Source: Streptomyces seoulensis
GTDB taxonomy: Bacteria > Actinomycetota > Actinomycetes > Streptomycetales > Streptomycetaceae
Reading direction: 5' to 3'
Assembly (NCBI RefSeq): GCF_004328625.1
Contig: NZ_CP032229.1
Span: 930,001 to 994,000 of the forward strand
Length of the DNA stretch: 64,000 nucleotides
The notes below the pieces were generated by a model. That model made no database searches and was not told the origin of the DNA. It saw nothing but the letters and a program-made list of their open reading frames with translations. Position 1 is the stretch's first letter. Every line of letters starts with the position of its first letter. Made by a program: the position numbers and the translations under genes. This document shows positions 55,906-63,512 of this stretch, in pieces.

Positions 55906-57123
55906 TCAGCGCGCGGTCTCGCGCGGGGGCAGTTCGCCGCCGAGCAGGAAGACGACGCTCCGCTCGTTCTCCGTCCAGGACTTGGTGTCCAGTCCGACGG
56001 CCTGGAGCAGGGCGCACTCGACGCGGTAGCCGTGCTCGGTGAGGTCGCGGCCGATGAGTTCGGCGGCGTCCCGGGTGGCCGCGTGCGCGACGATCCGCTG
56101 CGGGCGCCGGTCGGCGACGGCCGCGACGACGGCCGCTCCCCCGCCCCCGACGCGTACGACGTCCGGCTCGGGCAGGTTCTCCAGGATGTGCGGGGCCTCG
56201 CCGCGCACGATCTGCAGCTGGACCCCGAACTCACGGGCGACGGCGTCGGTGCGGGCGCAGGACTCGGGGTCGGCGTCGACCGCGAGCACGGCGGCACCGG
56301 CGCGGGCGGCCTCCACGGCGAAGGCTCCGGAGCCGCAGCCGATGTCCCACACGAGGTCACCGGTGCGCGGGCCGAGCCGGGCAAGCTGGGCGGCGCGCAG
56401 CAGTTCGTTCTCGCCCTCGCCGAGCACGCCCCCGTACACCTCGTCGGGCTGGGTCCAGCCGCGCGGGCCGGTGCCGGGGTCGCGGCCGGCGATCCAGCCG
56501 TCGGCCACCAGCGCGGTCTGGGAGCCGCCGATGACGATGACCACATTGGGGTCGCGCCAGGTGTGGTCGGCGGCCTTGTCCGAGGTGAGGACGCTGACGC
56601 GCTCGTTCTCGGTGCCCATCTCCTCGCACACGACGAAGGTGCGGATCACTCCGTCCAGGAGCAGACCGAGTTCGGCGGGTCCCGCGCCGGGGGCGGTGAG
56701 GACGGCGACCTTGCTGTGGGCGCGGCACACATTGACCGCGCGGCGCAGGGTGCGGGGGTGTGCGACGACCACATGGGCGTCGTCCCAGGGCATGCCCGCG
56801 CGGGCGAAGGCGGCGGCCACGGAGGAGACGCCGGGCACGACCTCGACCTCCAGGCCGAACTCCGGGGCGCGCAGGGTGCGCACGACACCGAAGAAGCCGG
56901 GGTCGCCGTCGGCGAGCACGACGGCGGTGCCGCGGTGGCCGGCGATCCGGCGGGCGGCCAGGCCGACACTGCCCAGGCGGACGCGTTCGGCGGCGGCCGG
57001 GATCTCATCGAGCGCCAAGTGGTGGGGGGCGCCCGCGACGAGCGTGGCGGCGCCGAGGGCGCCGCGTGCCGCTTCGGTCAGCGGCGAACCGTCCCATCCG
57101 ATCACCGTGACCCGGTCGGCCAT
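55906..57123 (-). CDS. cobL: Precorrin-6Y C5,15-methyltransferase CobL (CbiE-CbiT)
   Basis: Adds methyl groups at C5 and C15 and decarboxylates the ring during cobalamin synthesis. The 405 residues fuse an N-terminal CbiE methylase (VTVIGWDGSPLTEAARGAL, AVVLADGDPGFFGVVRTL, VVPGVSSVAAAFARAGMPWD) and a C-terminal CbiT Rossmann methylase (LVWDIGCGSGAFAVEAARAG, VDADPESCARTDAVA). This is the usual fused form in actinobacteria. It is upstream of the BluB-CobT gene on the same strand, separated by 384 nt. Confidence 0.94.
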   Translation of the reverse strand: MADRVTVIGWDGSPLTEAARGALGAATLVAGAPHHLALDEIPAAAERVRLGSVGLAARRIAGHRGTAVVLADGDPGFFGVVRTLRAPEFGLEVEVVPGVSSVAAAFARAGMPWDDAHVVVAHPRTLRRAVNVCRAHSKVAVLTAPGAGPAELGLLLDGVIRTFVVCEEMGTENERVSVLTSDKAADHTWRDPNVVIVIGGSQTALVADGWIAGRDPGTGPRGWTQPDEVYGGVLGEGENELLRAAQLARLGPRTGDLVWDIGCGSGAFAVEAARAGAAVLAVDADPESCARTDAVAREFGVQLQIVRGEAPHILENLPEPDVVRVGGGGAAVVAAVADRRPQRIVAHAATRDAAELIGRDLTEHGYRVECALLQAVGLDTKSWTENERSVVFLLGGELPPRETAR

Positions 57124-57222
57124 CGTCGTCAGTCTCCAGGTGTCGGTGTGTCGTCAGGGGCCCTACCTACGGGCTTGGTGAGGTTACCCGGTGGTCCGGC
57201 GCGGTGCGGCGGCGGGGCGGGG

Positions 57223-57861
57223 TCAGTTCCACTGGGCGTAGGAGCCGAAGCCCCGGCTGTCGGCGAGCTGTTCGTCGCTGCCCTCCAGGTCCTCGGGCAG
57301 CAGGCTCCACACGATGAAGTCGGTGCGCATGTCGGTCCAGGTGCCGTCCTCGGTGCGCACATGGACTATGCAGGCGTTGCGGAGCACGCCCTCGCTGATG
57401 CAGCCGATCTTCTGGGCGACCTGCTGGGAGGCGGTGTTGTCGGCGGCGGTGCGCAGTTCGACGCGTTCGAAGCGCTGGTCGCCGAAGAGCCACTTGGCGG
57501 TGGCGAGCGCGGCCTCGGAGGCGTAGCCCTCGCCGCGCGCCCAGGGGGCGATGATGTACGACAGCTCGGTGGAGCGGACGCGCCAGTTGGTCTTGCCGAG
57601 CTGGACGACGCCGACCAGGCGCTGGGTGAGGAACTCGGTGACGGCGAGGTCGATGCCGCGTCCGGCGGCGCGTTCGGCGGGCGCGTACTGGGTGATCCAG
57701 CGGCGGGCGCCCTCCTCGGTGAAGGGCTGGGGCACGTCGGTCCAGGCGGCGACCTGCTCGTCGTTCATCATCTCGGCCAGGGCGGGCAGGTCGTCCTCGT
57801 CGAGGGGACGCAGGCCCAACCGCTCCGTCGAGATGGAGATGTTGGGGAAGGTGCTAGTCAT
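57223..57861 (-). CDS. GNAT family N-acetyltransferase (RimJ/RimL type)
   Basis: A 212-residue acetyltransferase of the RimJ/RimL kind: ISTERLGLRPLDEDDLPALA opens the fold, then IDLAVTEFLTQRLVGVVQL, YIIAPWARGEGYASEAALA with the acetyl-CoA loop, RVELRTAADNTASQQVAQKI and GCISEGVLRNACIVH. The target may be a protein N-terminus or a small molecule. The ATG at 57861 follows GGAG at six bases; longer frames are less likely. Confidence 0.9.
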   Translation of the reverse strand: MTSTFPNISISTERLGLRPLDEDDLPALAEMMNDEQVAAWTDVPQPFTEEGARRWITQYAPAERAAGRGIDLAVTEFLTQRLVGVVQLGKTNWRVRSTELSYIIAPWARGEGYASEAALATAKWLFGDQRFERVELRTAADNTASQQVAQKIGCISEGVLRNACIVHVRTEDGTWTDMRTDFIVWSLLPEDLEGSDEQLADSRGFGSYAQWN

Positions 57862-58014
57862 GCGCCGCTCCGTAACCTTCGATGACTCGTGAGGGTCCGT
57901 CAGGGCCCCGCTGAACTGCCCAGCATGCAGCATGACAGCCCCCGTGCGCACGTACGGGCCCGCCCCCTGCCGCCCGTCGGGAGGGGAGGCGGGGGGCGGG
58001 CCCGTGCGCGGGGG

Positions 58015-58845
58015 TCAGTTGCCGCTGACGGGCAGGACCGACCCCTTGTACTTGTCCTCGATGAACTTCTTCACCTCGGGCGAGGTGAGCAGCTTCGCCA
58101 GCTTCTTGACCCGGGGGTCGTTCTCGTTGCCCTTCTTGACCGCGAGGAGGTTGGCGTAGGGGTTGTTCTTCGCGGACTCCAGGTAGACGGCGTCCTTGGT
58201 GGGGCTGAGGCCCGCGTCCTGGGCGAAGTTGTTGTTGATGACGGCGGCGTCCATGTCGTCCAGGGAGCGCGGAAGCTGGGCGGCCTCCATCTCCTGGAAC
58301 TTCAGGTGCCGGGGGTTGCCGGTGACGTCGGCCGGGGAGGCGTCGGCGCCCGCGCCGGGCTTCAGCTCGATGACGCCGGCCGAGGCGAGCAGCTTCAGCG
58401 CGCGGGCCTCGTTGGTGAGGTCGTTGGGCACGCCGACGGTGGCGCCGTCGCGGAGCCGGCGGACGTCCTTGACCTTGTGGGAGTAGACCCCCATGGGCGG
58501 CAGGTACGCCTTCACCACCGAGACCAGGTCCGTGCCCTTGGACTTGTTGAAGTCGTCGAGGAACGGCTGGTTCTGGTAGAGGTTCGCGTCGAGCGTGCCC
58601 TCCTGGAGCGCGGTGTTCGGCAGGACGTAGTCCGTGAACTCCTTGATCTCCAGCTTGAGTCCGGCCTTGGCGGCGAGCTTGTCGTCGATGTGGTGCAGCA
58701 CTTCACCGGCGGGGACGGGGGTGACGCCGACGACGAGCGGGCCGTCGTCACCTCCCTTGCCGGTGGCCGTGCCTGAGCCGCAGGCGGTCAGGCCGAGCGG
58801 GAGGGCCGCGGCGGTGGCCGCCGCGAGCCATACGGTCTTGCGCAT
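58015..58845 (-). CDS. metQ: Methionine-binding lipoprotein MetQ (NlpA family), distal copy
   Basis: Substrate-binding lipoprotein of the methionine importer, 276 residues. The signal peptide ends in a lipobox LTAC with lipidated Cys22. Mature blocks are PVPAGEVLHHIDDKLAAKA, LEIKEFTDYVLPNTALQEG, DANLYQNQPFLDDFNKSKG, YSHKVKDVRRLRDGATVGVP and FVPSVSGN-like ending SVLPVSGN. It is the last gene of metN-metI-metQ-metQ and closely resembles the copy immediately upstream, 64 nt away. Confidence 0.93.
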   Translation of the reverse strand: MRKTVWLAAATAAALPLGLTACGSGTATGKGGDDGPLVVGVTPVPAGEVLHHIDDKLAAKAGLKLEIKEFTDYVLPNTALQEGTLDANLYQNQPFLDDFNKSKGTDLVSVVKAYLPPMGVYSHKVKDVRRLRDGATVGVPNDLTNEARALKLLASAGVIELKPGAGADASPADVTGNPRHLKFQEMEAAQLPRSLDDMDAAVINNNFAQDAGLSPTKDAVYLESAKNNPYANLLAVKKGNENDPRVKKLAKLLTSPEVKKFIEDKYKGSVLPVSGN

Positions 58846-58909
58846 GTGTCGGTCCCCTTGAGAGCGGTCGGGGTCTGGCTGCCGGGTGCGGTCAGAGCGA
58901 TCGGATCGG

Positions 58910-59740
58910 TCAGAAGGAGGGGATGACGGAGCCCTGGTACTTGTCCTGGATGAACTTCTTCACCTCGGGCGAGGTGAGCAGCTTCGCCAGCTTCTTGACC
59001 CGGGGGTCGTTCTCGTTGCCCTTCTTGACCGCGAGGAAGTTGCCGTAGGGGCTGTTCTTCGCGGACTCCAGGACGATGGCGTCCTTGGCGGGCTTGAGGC
59101 CGGAGGATATGGCGTAGTTGCCGTTGACGACCGCCGCGTCCACGTCGTCCAGGGAGCGCGGGGTCTGGGCCGCCTCGACCTCCTTGAACTTCAGGTTCTT
59201 GGGGTTCTTGGTGATGTCGGCGGGGGTGGCCTCGGAGCCGACGCCGTCCTTCAGGGTGATCAGCTTGTTGGCGGCCAGCAGCTTCAGCGCGCGGGCCTCG
59301 TTCACGGCGTCGTTGGGGACGGCGACGGTCGCACCGCTCTTGAGCTCGTCGGCCTTCTTGACCTTGTGGGAGTAGAGGCCGAGCGGTTCCAGGTGCACCG
59401 TGACGACGGGCACGATGTCGGTGCCGCGCTTCTTGTTGAAGTCGTCGAGGTACGGCTGGTTCTGGAAGTAGTTGGCCCCGACCGAGCCGTCCTGGGTGGC
59501 CGTGTTCGGCGTGATGTAGTCGGTGAACTCCTTGACCTGGAGGTCGAGTCCGGCCTTCTTCGCCAGGTTCTTCTGGACGAAGTTCAGGATCTCGGCGTGC
59601 GGGGTCGGGCTCGCGGCGACGATCAGCGGTCCGCTGGTGTCGGTGGAGCCGGAGTCCTTTCCGGAGCCGCAGGCGGAGAGCCCGAGGGTGAGGGCTCCGG
59701 CGGCGAGGACGGCGGTGGTGAGCTTGGCGGTGTTACGCAC
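58910..59740 (-). CDS. metQ: Methionine-binding lipoprotein MetQ (NlpA family), proximal copy
   Basis: A 276-residue paralogue of the distal MetQ. The lipobox is LSAC with Cys24. Matching blocks are PTPHAEILNFVQKNLAKKAG, LQVKEFTDYITPNTATQDG, YFQNQPYLDDFNKKRGTD and LYSHKVKKADELKSGATVAV. The two copies share the same last ~60 residues almost word for word (KKGNENDPRVKKLAKLLTSP). Different specificity, for example D-methionine or methionine sulfoxide, is possible but unproven. It lies 75 nt after metI. Confidence 0.94.
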   Translation of the reverse strand: MRNTAKLTTAVLAAGALTLGLSACGSGKDSGSTDTSGPLIVAASPTPHAEILNFVQKNLAKKAGLDLQVKEFTDYITPNTATQDGSVGANYFQNQPYLDDFNKKRGTDIVPVVTVHLEPLGLYSHKVKKADELKSGATVAVPNDAVNEARALKLLAANKLITLKDGVGSEATPADITKNPKNLKFKEVEAAQTPRSLDDVDAAVVNGNYAISSGLKPAKDAIVLESAKNSPYGNFLAVKKGNENDPRVKKLAKLLTSPEVKKFIQDKYQGSVIPSF

Positions 59741-59815
59741 GAAAAGTGCCTTTCCTGAAGGGTGGTGCGACCCCGGACTCGGGTGGCCGGGAAGTCTTTG
59801 AGGGGGTACGGGCGC

Positions 59816-60550
59816 TCAGGCGACCTCGCCGATGTCGGCGGCGGCCGGCTCCTTGGTCTTGAGCAGACGCAGCTTCGGCACCGGTCCGGAGCCGCCGCGG
59901 CCGTGCAGGGAGCGGGCGGCGAGGTCACCGGCGAACTGGATGAGGGAGATGACGACGGCGAGGATGCCGACGGTGATCCACATCAGTCCGGTCTCGAAGC
60001 GCTGGTAGCCGTAGCGAACGGCGAGGTCGCCGAGTCCGCCGCCGCCGACCGTGCCGGCCATGGCCGAGTAACCGATGAGCGCGATGATCGTCGTGGTGGT
60101 GCTGGCGATCAGCGAGGGCAGCGACTCGGGGATGAGCACCTTGCGGACGATGGTCCAGCTGTTGCCGCCCATGGCCTGCACGGCCTCGACAAGTCCGCCG
60201 TCCACCTCGCGGACGGCCGTCTCGACCAGCCGGGCGAAGAACGGGATGCCGCCGATGGCCAGCGGCACGATCGCGGCGGTGGTGCCGATGGTGGTGCCGG
60301 TCACCCAGCGGGTGAAGCTCATCAGCGCGACCATCAGGATGATGAACGGCATCGAGCGGCCGACGTTCACGATCTGGCCGATCACCTTGTTGGCGACGAC
60401 GTTCTGGAGCAGTCCGCCGCGTTCGGTGAGGACGAGGAGGATACCCAGCGGCAGACCGAGGGCGATGGCGATCAGGGTGGACCAGAGCACCATCGAGAAC
60501 GTCTCGGAACATGCCTGGGACAGCAGCGGCTGTATCTCGGACCAGGTCAC
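59816..60550 (-). CDS. metI: Methionine ABC transporter permease MetI
   Basis: Membrane component of the importer, 244 residues with five or so helices: MVLWSTLIAIALGLPLGILL, PFIILMVALMSFTRWVTG, and the cytoplasmic EAA-type loop EAVQAMGGNSWTIVRKVLIP that docks on MetN, followed by IALIGYSAMAGTVGGGGLG. The C-terminal 30 residues are an extra charged tail. Its GTG overlaps the metN stop by four bases (GTGA), so MetI synthesis is coupled to MetN. Confidence 0.95.
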   Translation of the reverse strand: MTWSEIQPLLSQACSETFSMVLWSTLIAIALGLPLGILLVLTERGGLLQNVVANKVIGQIVNVGRSMPFIILMVALMSFTRWVTGTTIGTTAAIVPLAIGGIPFFARLVETAVREVDGGLVEAVQAMGGNSWTIVRKVLIPESLPSLIASTTTTIIALIGYSAMAGTVGGGGLGDLAVRYGYQRFETGLMWITVGILAVVISLIQFAGDLAARSLHGRGGSGPVPKLRLLKTKEPAAADIGEVA

Positions 60551-61602
60551 TTCGCACCCTCCTTCACCAGCACGGACTCGCCCTCGGTGCCGACCACGTC
60601 GACCTGGAGGCCCTGCTCGCGCAGGAAGCCGACCGGCACCACGTTGTCCTCGTAGCGGCCGGGCAGTTCGATGCGCATCCGGCCGATCTGGAGGCCGCCG
60701 ACGGTGTCGATGGCCGCGCCCAGGATCGAGATCTCGATGTTGTAGGTGCGGGCCAGCTGGGAGACGACCGGCTGGGTGGCCGCCTCGCCGTGGAAGGTGA
60801 TGTCGAGGACGGTGCGGTCCTCGGCACTGGCCTCGCCGCCGACCGGGAACAGGGCGGAGGCCAGCTGCGAGCCGGGGGTGGCCAGCAGTTCGCTGACGGT
60901 GCCGGATTCCACGATGCGTCCCTTCTCCATGAGCGCGGCGGAGTCGCAGATCGACTTCACCACGTCCATCTCGTGGGTGATCAGCAGGACGGTCAGGCCC
61001 AGCTGCCGGTTCAGGTCGCGCAGCAGCTGGAGGATGGAGCGGGTGGTCTCCGGGTCGAGGGCGCTGGTGGCCTCGTCGGAGAGCAGCACCTTGGGATCGC
61101 CGGCCAGGGCGCGGGCGATGCCGACGCGCTGCTTCTGGCCGCCGGAGAGCTGGGCCGGGTAGGACTTCGCCTTGTCGGCGAGGCCGACGAGGTCGAGGAG
61201 TTCCAGCGCCTTGCGGGAGCGCTCCTTGCCGGACTTGCCGAGGATCTCCAGCGGCAGCTCGATGTTGTCCTGCACGGTGCGCGAGGACAGCAGGTTGAAG
61301 TGCTGGAAGACCATGCCGATGTGGCTGCGGGCCCGGCGCAGTTCCCTCCCCGCGCGCGGGGAGCGGCCGGCGAGGGCGGTGAGGTCCTGTCCGGCGACGG
61401 TCACGGTGCCGGCGGTGGGGCGCTCCAGCAGGTTGACGCAGCGGATCAGGGAGGACTTACCGGCGCCGGACTGGCCGATGACGCCGTAGACCTCTCCTTC
61501 GCGGACATGGAGGTCGACGCCGTCGAGGGCGGTGACCTCGCGGCCGCGCGAGCGGTAGACCTTGGTCAGGCCCGAGGTGGTGATCACAGGGGTTTCCGTC
61601 AC
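60547..61602 (-). CDS. metN: Methionine ABC transporter ATP-binding protein MetN
   Basis: The 351-residue ATPase of the importer. Walker A is VIGQSGAGKSSLIRC, the Q-loop is in GMVFQHFNLLSSRTVQ, the signature is AQLSGGQKQRVGIARAL, Walker B is VLLSDEATSALDPET and the switch His is in LLITHEMDVV. A C-terminal NIL (ACT-like) domain, which senses methionine in E. coli, starts near FHGEAATQPVVSQLARTYNI. The GTG at 61602 has no clear ribosome site; a hairpin ends eight bases upstream. A short Met/Cys-rich leader frame lies ~200 nt upstream. Confidence 0.96.
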   Translation of the reverse strand: MTETPVITTSGLTKVYRSRGREVTALDGVDLHVREGEVYGVIGQSGAGKSSLIRCVNLLERPTAGTVTVAGQDLTALAGRSPRAGRELRRARSHIGMVFQHFNLLSSRTVQDNIELPLEILGKSGKERSRKALELLDLVGLADKAKSYPAQLSGGQKQRVGIARALAGDPKVLLSDEATSALDPETTRSILQLLRDLNRQLGLTVLLITHEMDVVKSICDSAALMEKGRIVESGTVSELLATPGSQLASALFPVGGEASAEDRTVLDITFHGEAATQPVVSQLARTYNIEISILGAAIDTVGGLQIGRMRIELPGRYEDNVVPVGFLREQGLQVDVVGTEGESVLVKEGAK

Positions 61603-61609
61603 TGTCGAG

Positions 61610-61633
61610 TGCCGGGCGCGGGTGTGCCCGGCA
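61610..61633 (-). promoter_or_regulatory. Hairpin immediately before the metN start, possible attenuator
   Basis: TGCCGGGC (61633-61626 as read on the minus strand) pairs perfectly with GCCCGGCA (61617-61610) over 8 bp around an 8-base loop. It ends eight bases before the metN GTG, where a ribosome site would be expected, so it could block initiation or act as a terminator. Confidence 0.5.
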
Positions 61634-61808
61634 CAGGTGCATGGGATTGCATTTCAGGGACGCGGCACGGTTCTCGCGGTGGCGAGTGAACCGGGGAGAA
61701 CAGCGTGTGCGCGAACGGCACGGGGTCCGGTACGCCGGTGTTCCGGAGCCGGGCCGGGCCATGGCTCTCGCTTCGGGGCGCGAGGCTCTTCGGTGGTGCG
61801 GGGGCCCT

Positions 61809-61907
61809 CTAGAAGGCGCGCATTCGGCACGTCATGCGACACATACAACGAGCACCGGGCGTCAGGGTCGCCTCGGTCGCAAGGGTGCGGCTGCTCGTCG
61901 TGGTCAT
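61809..61907 (-). CDS. Putative leader peptide rich in Cys and Met, upstream of metN
   Basis: A 33-codon frame (32 residues) on the minus strand, 206 nt before metN. The first 20 residues are Thr/Ser/Ala-rich (MTTTSSRTLATEATLTPGAR). The last 12 are CMCRMTCRMRAF, holding three Cys and three Met. Such a stretch would stall ribosomes when charged tRNA-Met or tRNA-Cys is scarce. There is no Shine-Dalgarno, and a TTTACT hexamer a few bases upstream suggests a leaderless transcript. Being short, it could be chance; the position before methionine transport genes is the main argument. Confidence 0.6.
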   Translation of the reverse strand: MTTTSSRTLATEATLTPGARCMCRMTCRMRAF

Positions 61908-62170
61908 GCGGTCAGTAAACCAGACCGGTCGTGCGGACCGGAGAGACCTGTCCACATGCTGGACACGCGTGGATGGTGCCGGTGAGACACACCGGCCCAG
62001 TTCAGCGCCGTGTCGCCCGCGTCAGCAGGGGGCAGCGGCGCATCGGGGAGGCCGGCTGTCCGGGCTCGCCGGCCGGACGGCTGTGGCCAATGCCACGGCC
62101 GCCGCACGCACGCCGCCCGCACGCCGGGGGCGGCGACGGGCGTCCGATTCGGCCGTAATAAGGTCTCCGC

Positions 62171-62530
62171 ATGCTCAACGCCCTGACGCTGGTGACCGGG
62201 ATCGCCGCGCTGCTGCTGGCGGCCTGGTGCGGCTGGGCCGCACACCGGGACCAGCCGACCAAGGACTGGCACTTCATCGGCATGGCCGTGGTGTCGCTGC
62301 TGGCCGTCGTCCAGCTGGTCGTCGGCATCGTGCTGCTGGCGCGGGGCGAGAAGCCGGACCAGGGTACGACGATCTTCGTGGCGTATCTGCTGGGCGCGCT
62401 GGCGTGCGTCCCGGCGGCGGGCTTCATGTCGCTGGCCGAGCGCACGCGCTGGGGTTCGGTGACGGTCGCGGCGGGCGGCGTGGTGCTGGCCGTCCTCGAA
62501 GTACGGCTCTTTGACATCTGGGGAGGCTGA
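62171..62530 (+). CDS. Membrane protein of unknown function (119 aa)
   Basis: A 119-residue integral membrane protein with about four helices: LVTGIAALLLAAWCGWAA, IGMAVVSLLAVVQLVVGIVL, FVAYLLGALACVPAAGFMSL and VTVAAGGVVLAVLEVRLF. AAGG eight bases upstream supports the ATG. It is followed after one base by the next gene, so the two form an operon. No family was recognised. Confidence 0.85.
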   Translation: MLNALTLVTGIAALLLAAWCGWAAHRDQPTKDWHFIGMAVVSLLAVVQLVVGIVLLARGEKPDQGTTIFVAYLLGALACVPAAGFMSLAERTRWGSVTVAAGGVVLAVLEVRLFDIWGG

Positions 62531-62531
62531 C

Positions 62532-62951
62532 ATGACGGCGCTGGAGGAGAAGCCGGCCCGGCTGATCAGCGGGCCGGGCATGCTGCTGGTCTGGTTCTAC
62601 GGCGTGATGGTGGTCGGGGCCGTGTCGCGCTCGGTCTACCAGATCGCCACGGAGTTCGACCGGGCACCGCTCGCGTACGCGCTGTCGGCGCTCGCGGGCG
62701 TGGTGTACGGGTTCATCACCTACACCCTGGTCCGGGGCGGCGAGAAGGCCCGCCGGGCGGCGGTGGTCTGCTGCGCCGCCGAGCTGGCCGGGGTGCTGAT
62801 CGTGGGCACCTGGACACTGGTCGAGCCGTCCGCGTTCCCGGACGCGACCGTGTGGTCGGACTACGGCATGGGGTACGTCTTCATCCCCGTGCTGCTGCCC
62901 CTGACCGCGCTGTACTGGCTGCGCGCGGCGAAGCGGCGGCAGGCGGCCTGA
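62532..62951 (+). CDS. Membrane protein of unknown function (139 aa)
   Basis: A 139-residue protein with four predicted helices: GMLLVWFYGVMVVGAVSRSV, LAYALSALAGVVYGFITYTL, AAVVCCAAELAGVLIVGTWT and GYVFIPVLLPLTALYWLRA. The ATG at 62532 follows GGGAGG and starts one base after the upstream stop. The two proteins probably sit in the same membrane complex; what they do is unknown. Confidence 0.87.
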   Translation: MTALEEKPARLISGPGMLLVWFYGVMVVGAVSRSVYQIATEFDRAPLAYALSALAGVVYGFITYTLVRGGEKARRAAVVCCAAELAGVLIVGTWTLVEPSAFPDATVWSDYGMGYVFIPVLLPLTALYWLRAAKRRQAA

Positions 62952-62970
62952 GACCGCCTGCCCCGCCCTT

Positions 62971-63468
62971 CTACGCGGTGGCCGCGTAGGCGGCAGCCGG
63001 CTTCTCCAGCACGATCATCTCGACGCCGTCGGCGCCCTGCGAGCGGCCCACCGCCCGGTAGCCCAGCTTCCGGCAGAGCCGCAGCCCGCTCTCGCTGCGG
63101 TGCCCGGTGCGCATCCGGTACGTGGTCGCGCCGCGCTGTTCGGCGAGCGCCTTCTCGGCCGCGCCCAGCAGCCGGGCGCCGATGCCGTGGCCCTGGAGGC
63201 GGGGGTGGACGCAGAGCATGCCGATGGCGGCCGCGCCGTCCTCGGTGAGCCGGCCGCGCACCGAGCCGACCACCTCGTCACCGAGCCGGGCGACGAAGAC
63301 GCAGTCGTCGGCGACCTCCTCGCGGACCTGGTCCAGGCTCTGCACCAGCGGGTCGATGCGGTAGTTCCCGTAGCGCGCGGCCTCGCTCTGGAAGCAGAGG
63401 TACTGGAGCCGGAAGATCTGCTCCGCGTCCGGCTCGGCCGCCGCCGCGATGGTCACGCTCATGCCCAT
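62971..63468 (-). CDS. GNAT family N-acetyltransferase
   Basis: A 165-residue acetyltransferase. It shows VTIAAAAEPDAEQIFRLQYL, VFVARLGDEVVGSVRGRLTE, the acetyl-CoA-binding IGMLCVHPRLQGHGIGARLL (with QGHGIG) and GLRLCRKLGYRAVGRSQGAD. The start at 63468 has GGGAGG nine bases upstream; a second ATG six bases later is possible. Substrate is unknown. It stands next to a sigma-factor gene. Confidence 0.88.
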   Translation of the reverse strand: MGMSVTIAAAAEPDAEQIFRLQYLCFQSEAARYGNYRIDPLVQSLDQVREEVADDCVFVARLGDEVVGSVRGRLTEDGAAAIGMLCVHPRLQGHGIGARLLGAAEKALAEQRGATTYRMRTGHRSESGLRLCRKLGYRAVGRSQGADGVEMIVLEKPAAAYAATA

Positions 63469-63512
63469 GTGCGCATGCCTCCCGCTCACCTGATCACTGT
63501 TGTCCCCCACCT

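Noticed and set aside
52069..57885. A 1938-codon open frame on the plus strand across the cobalamin genes
   Set aside because: It is the mirror of the BluB-CobT and cobL genes, with no domain and repetitive Gly/Leu/Arg content. Both real genes on the other strand have clear family motifs.
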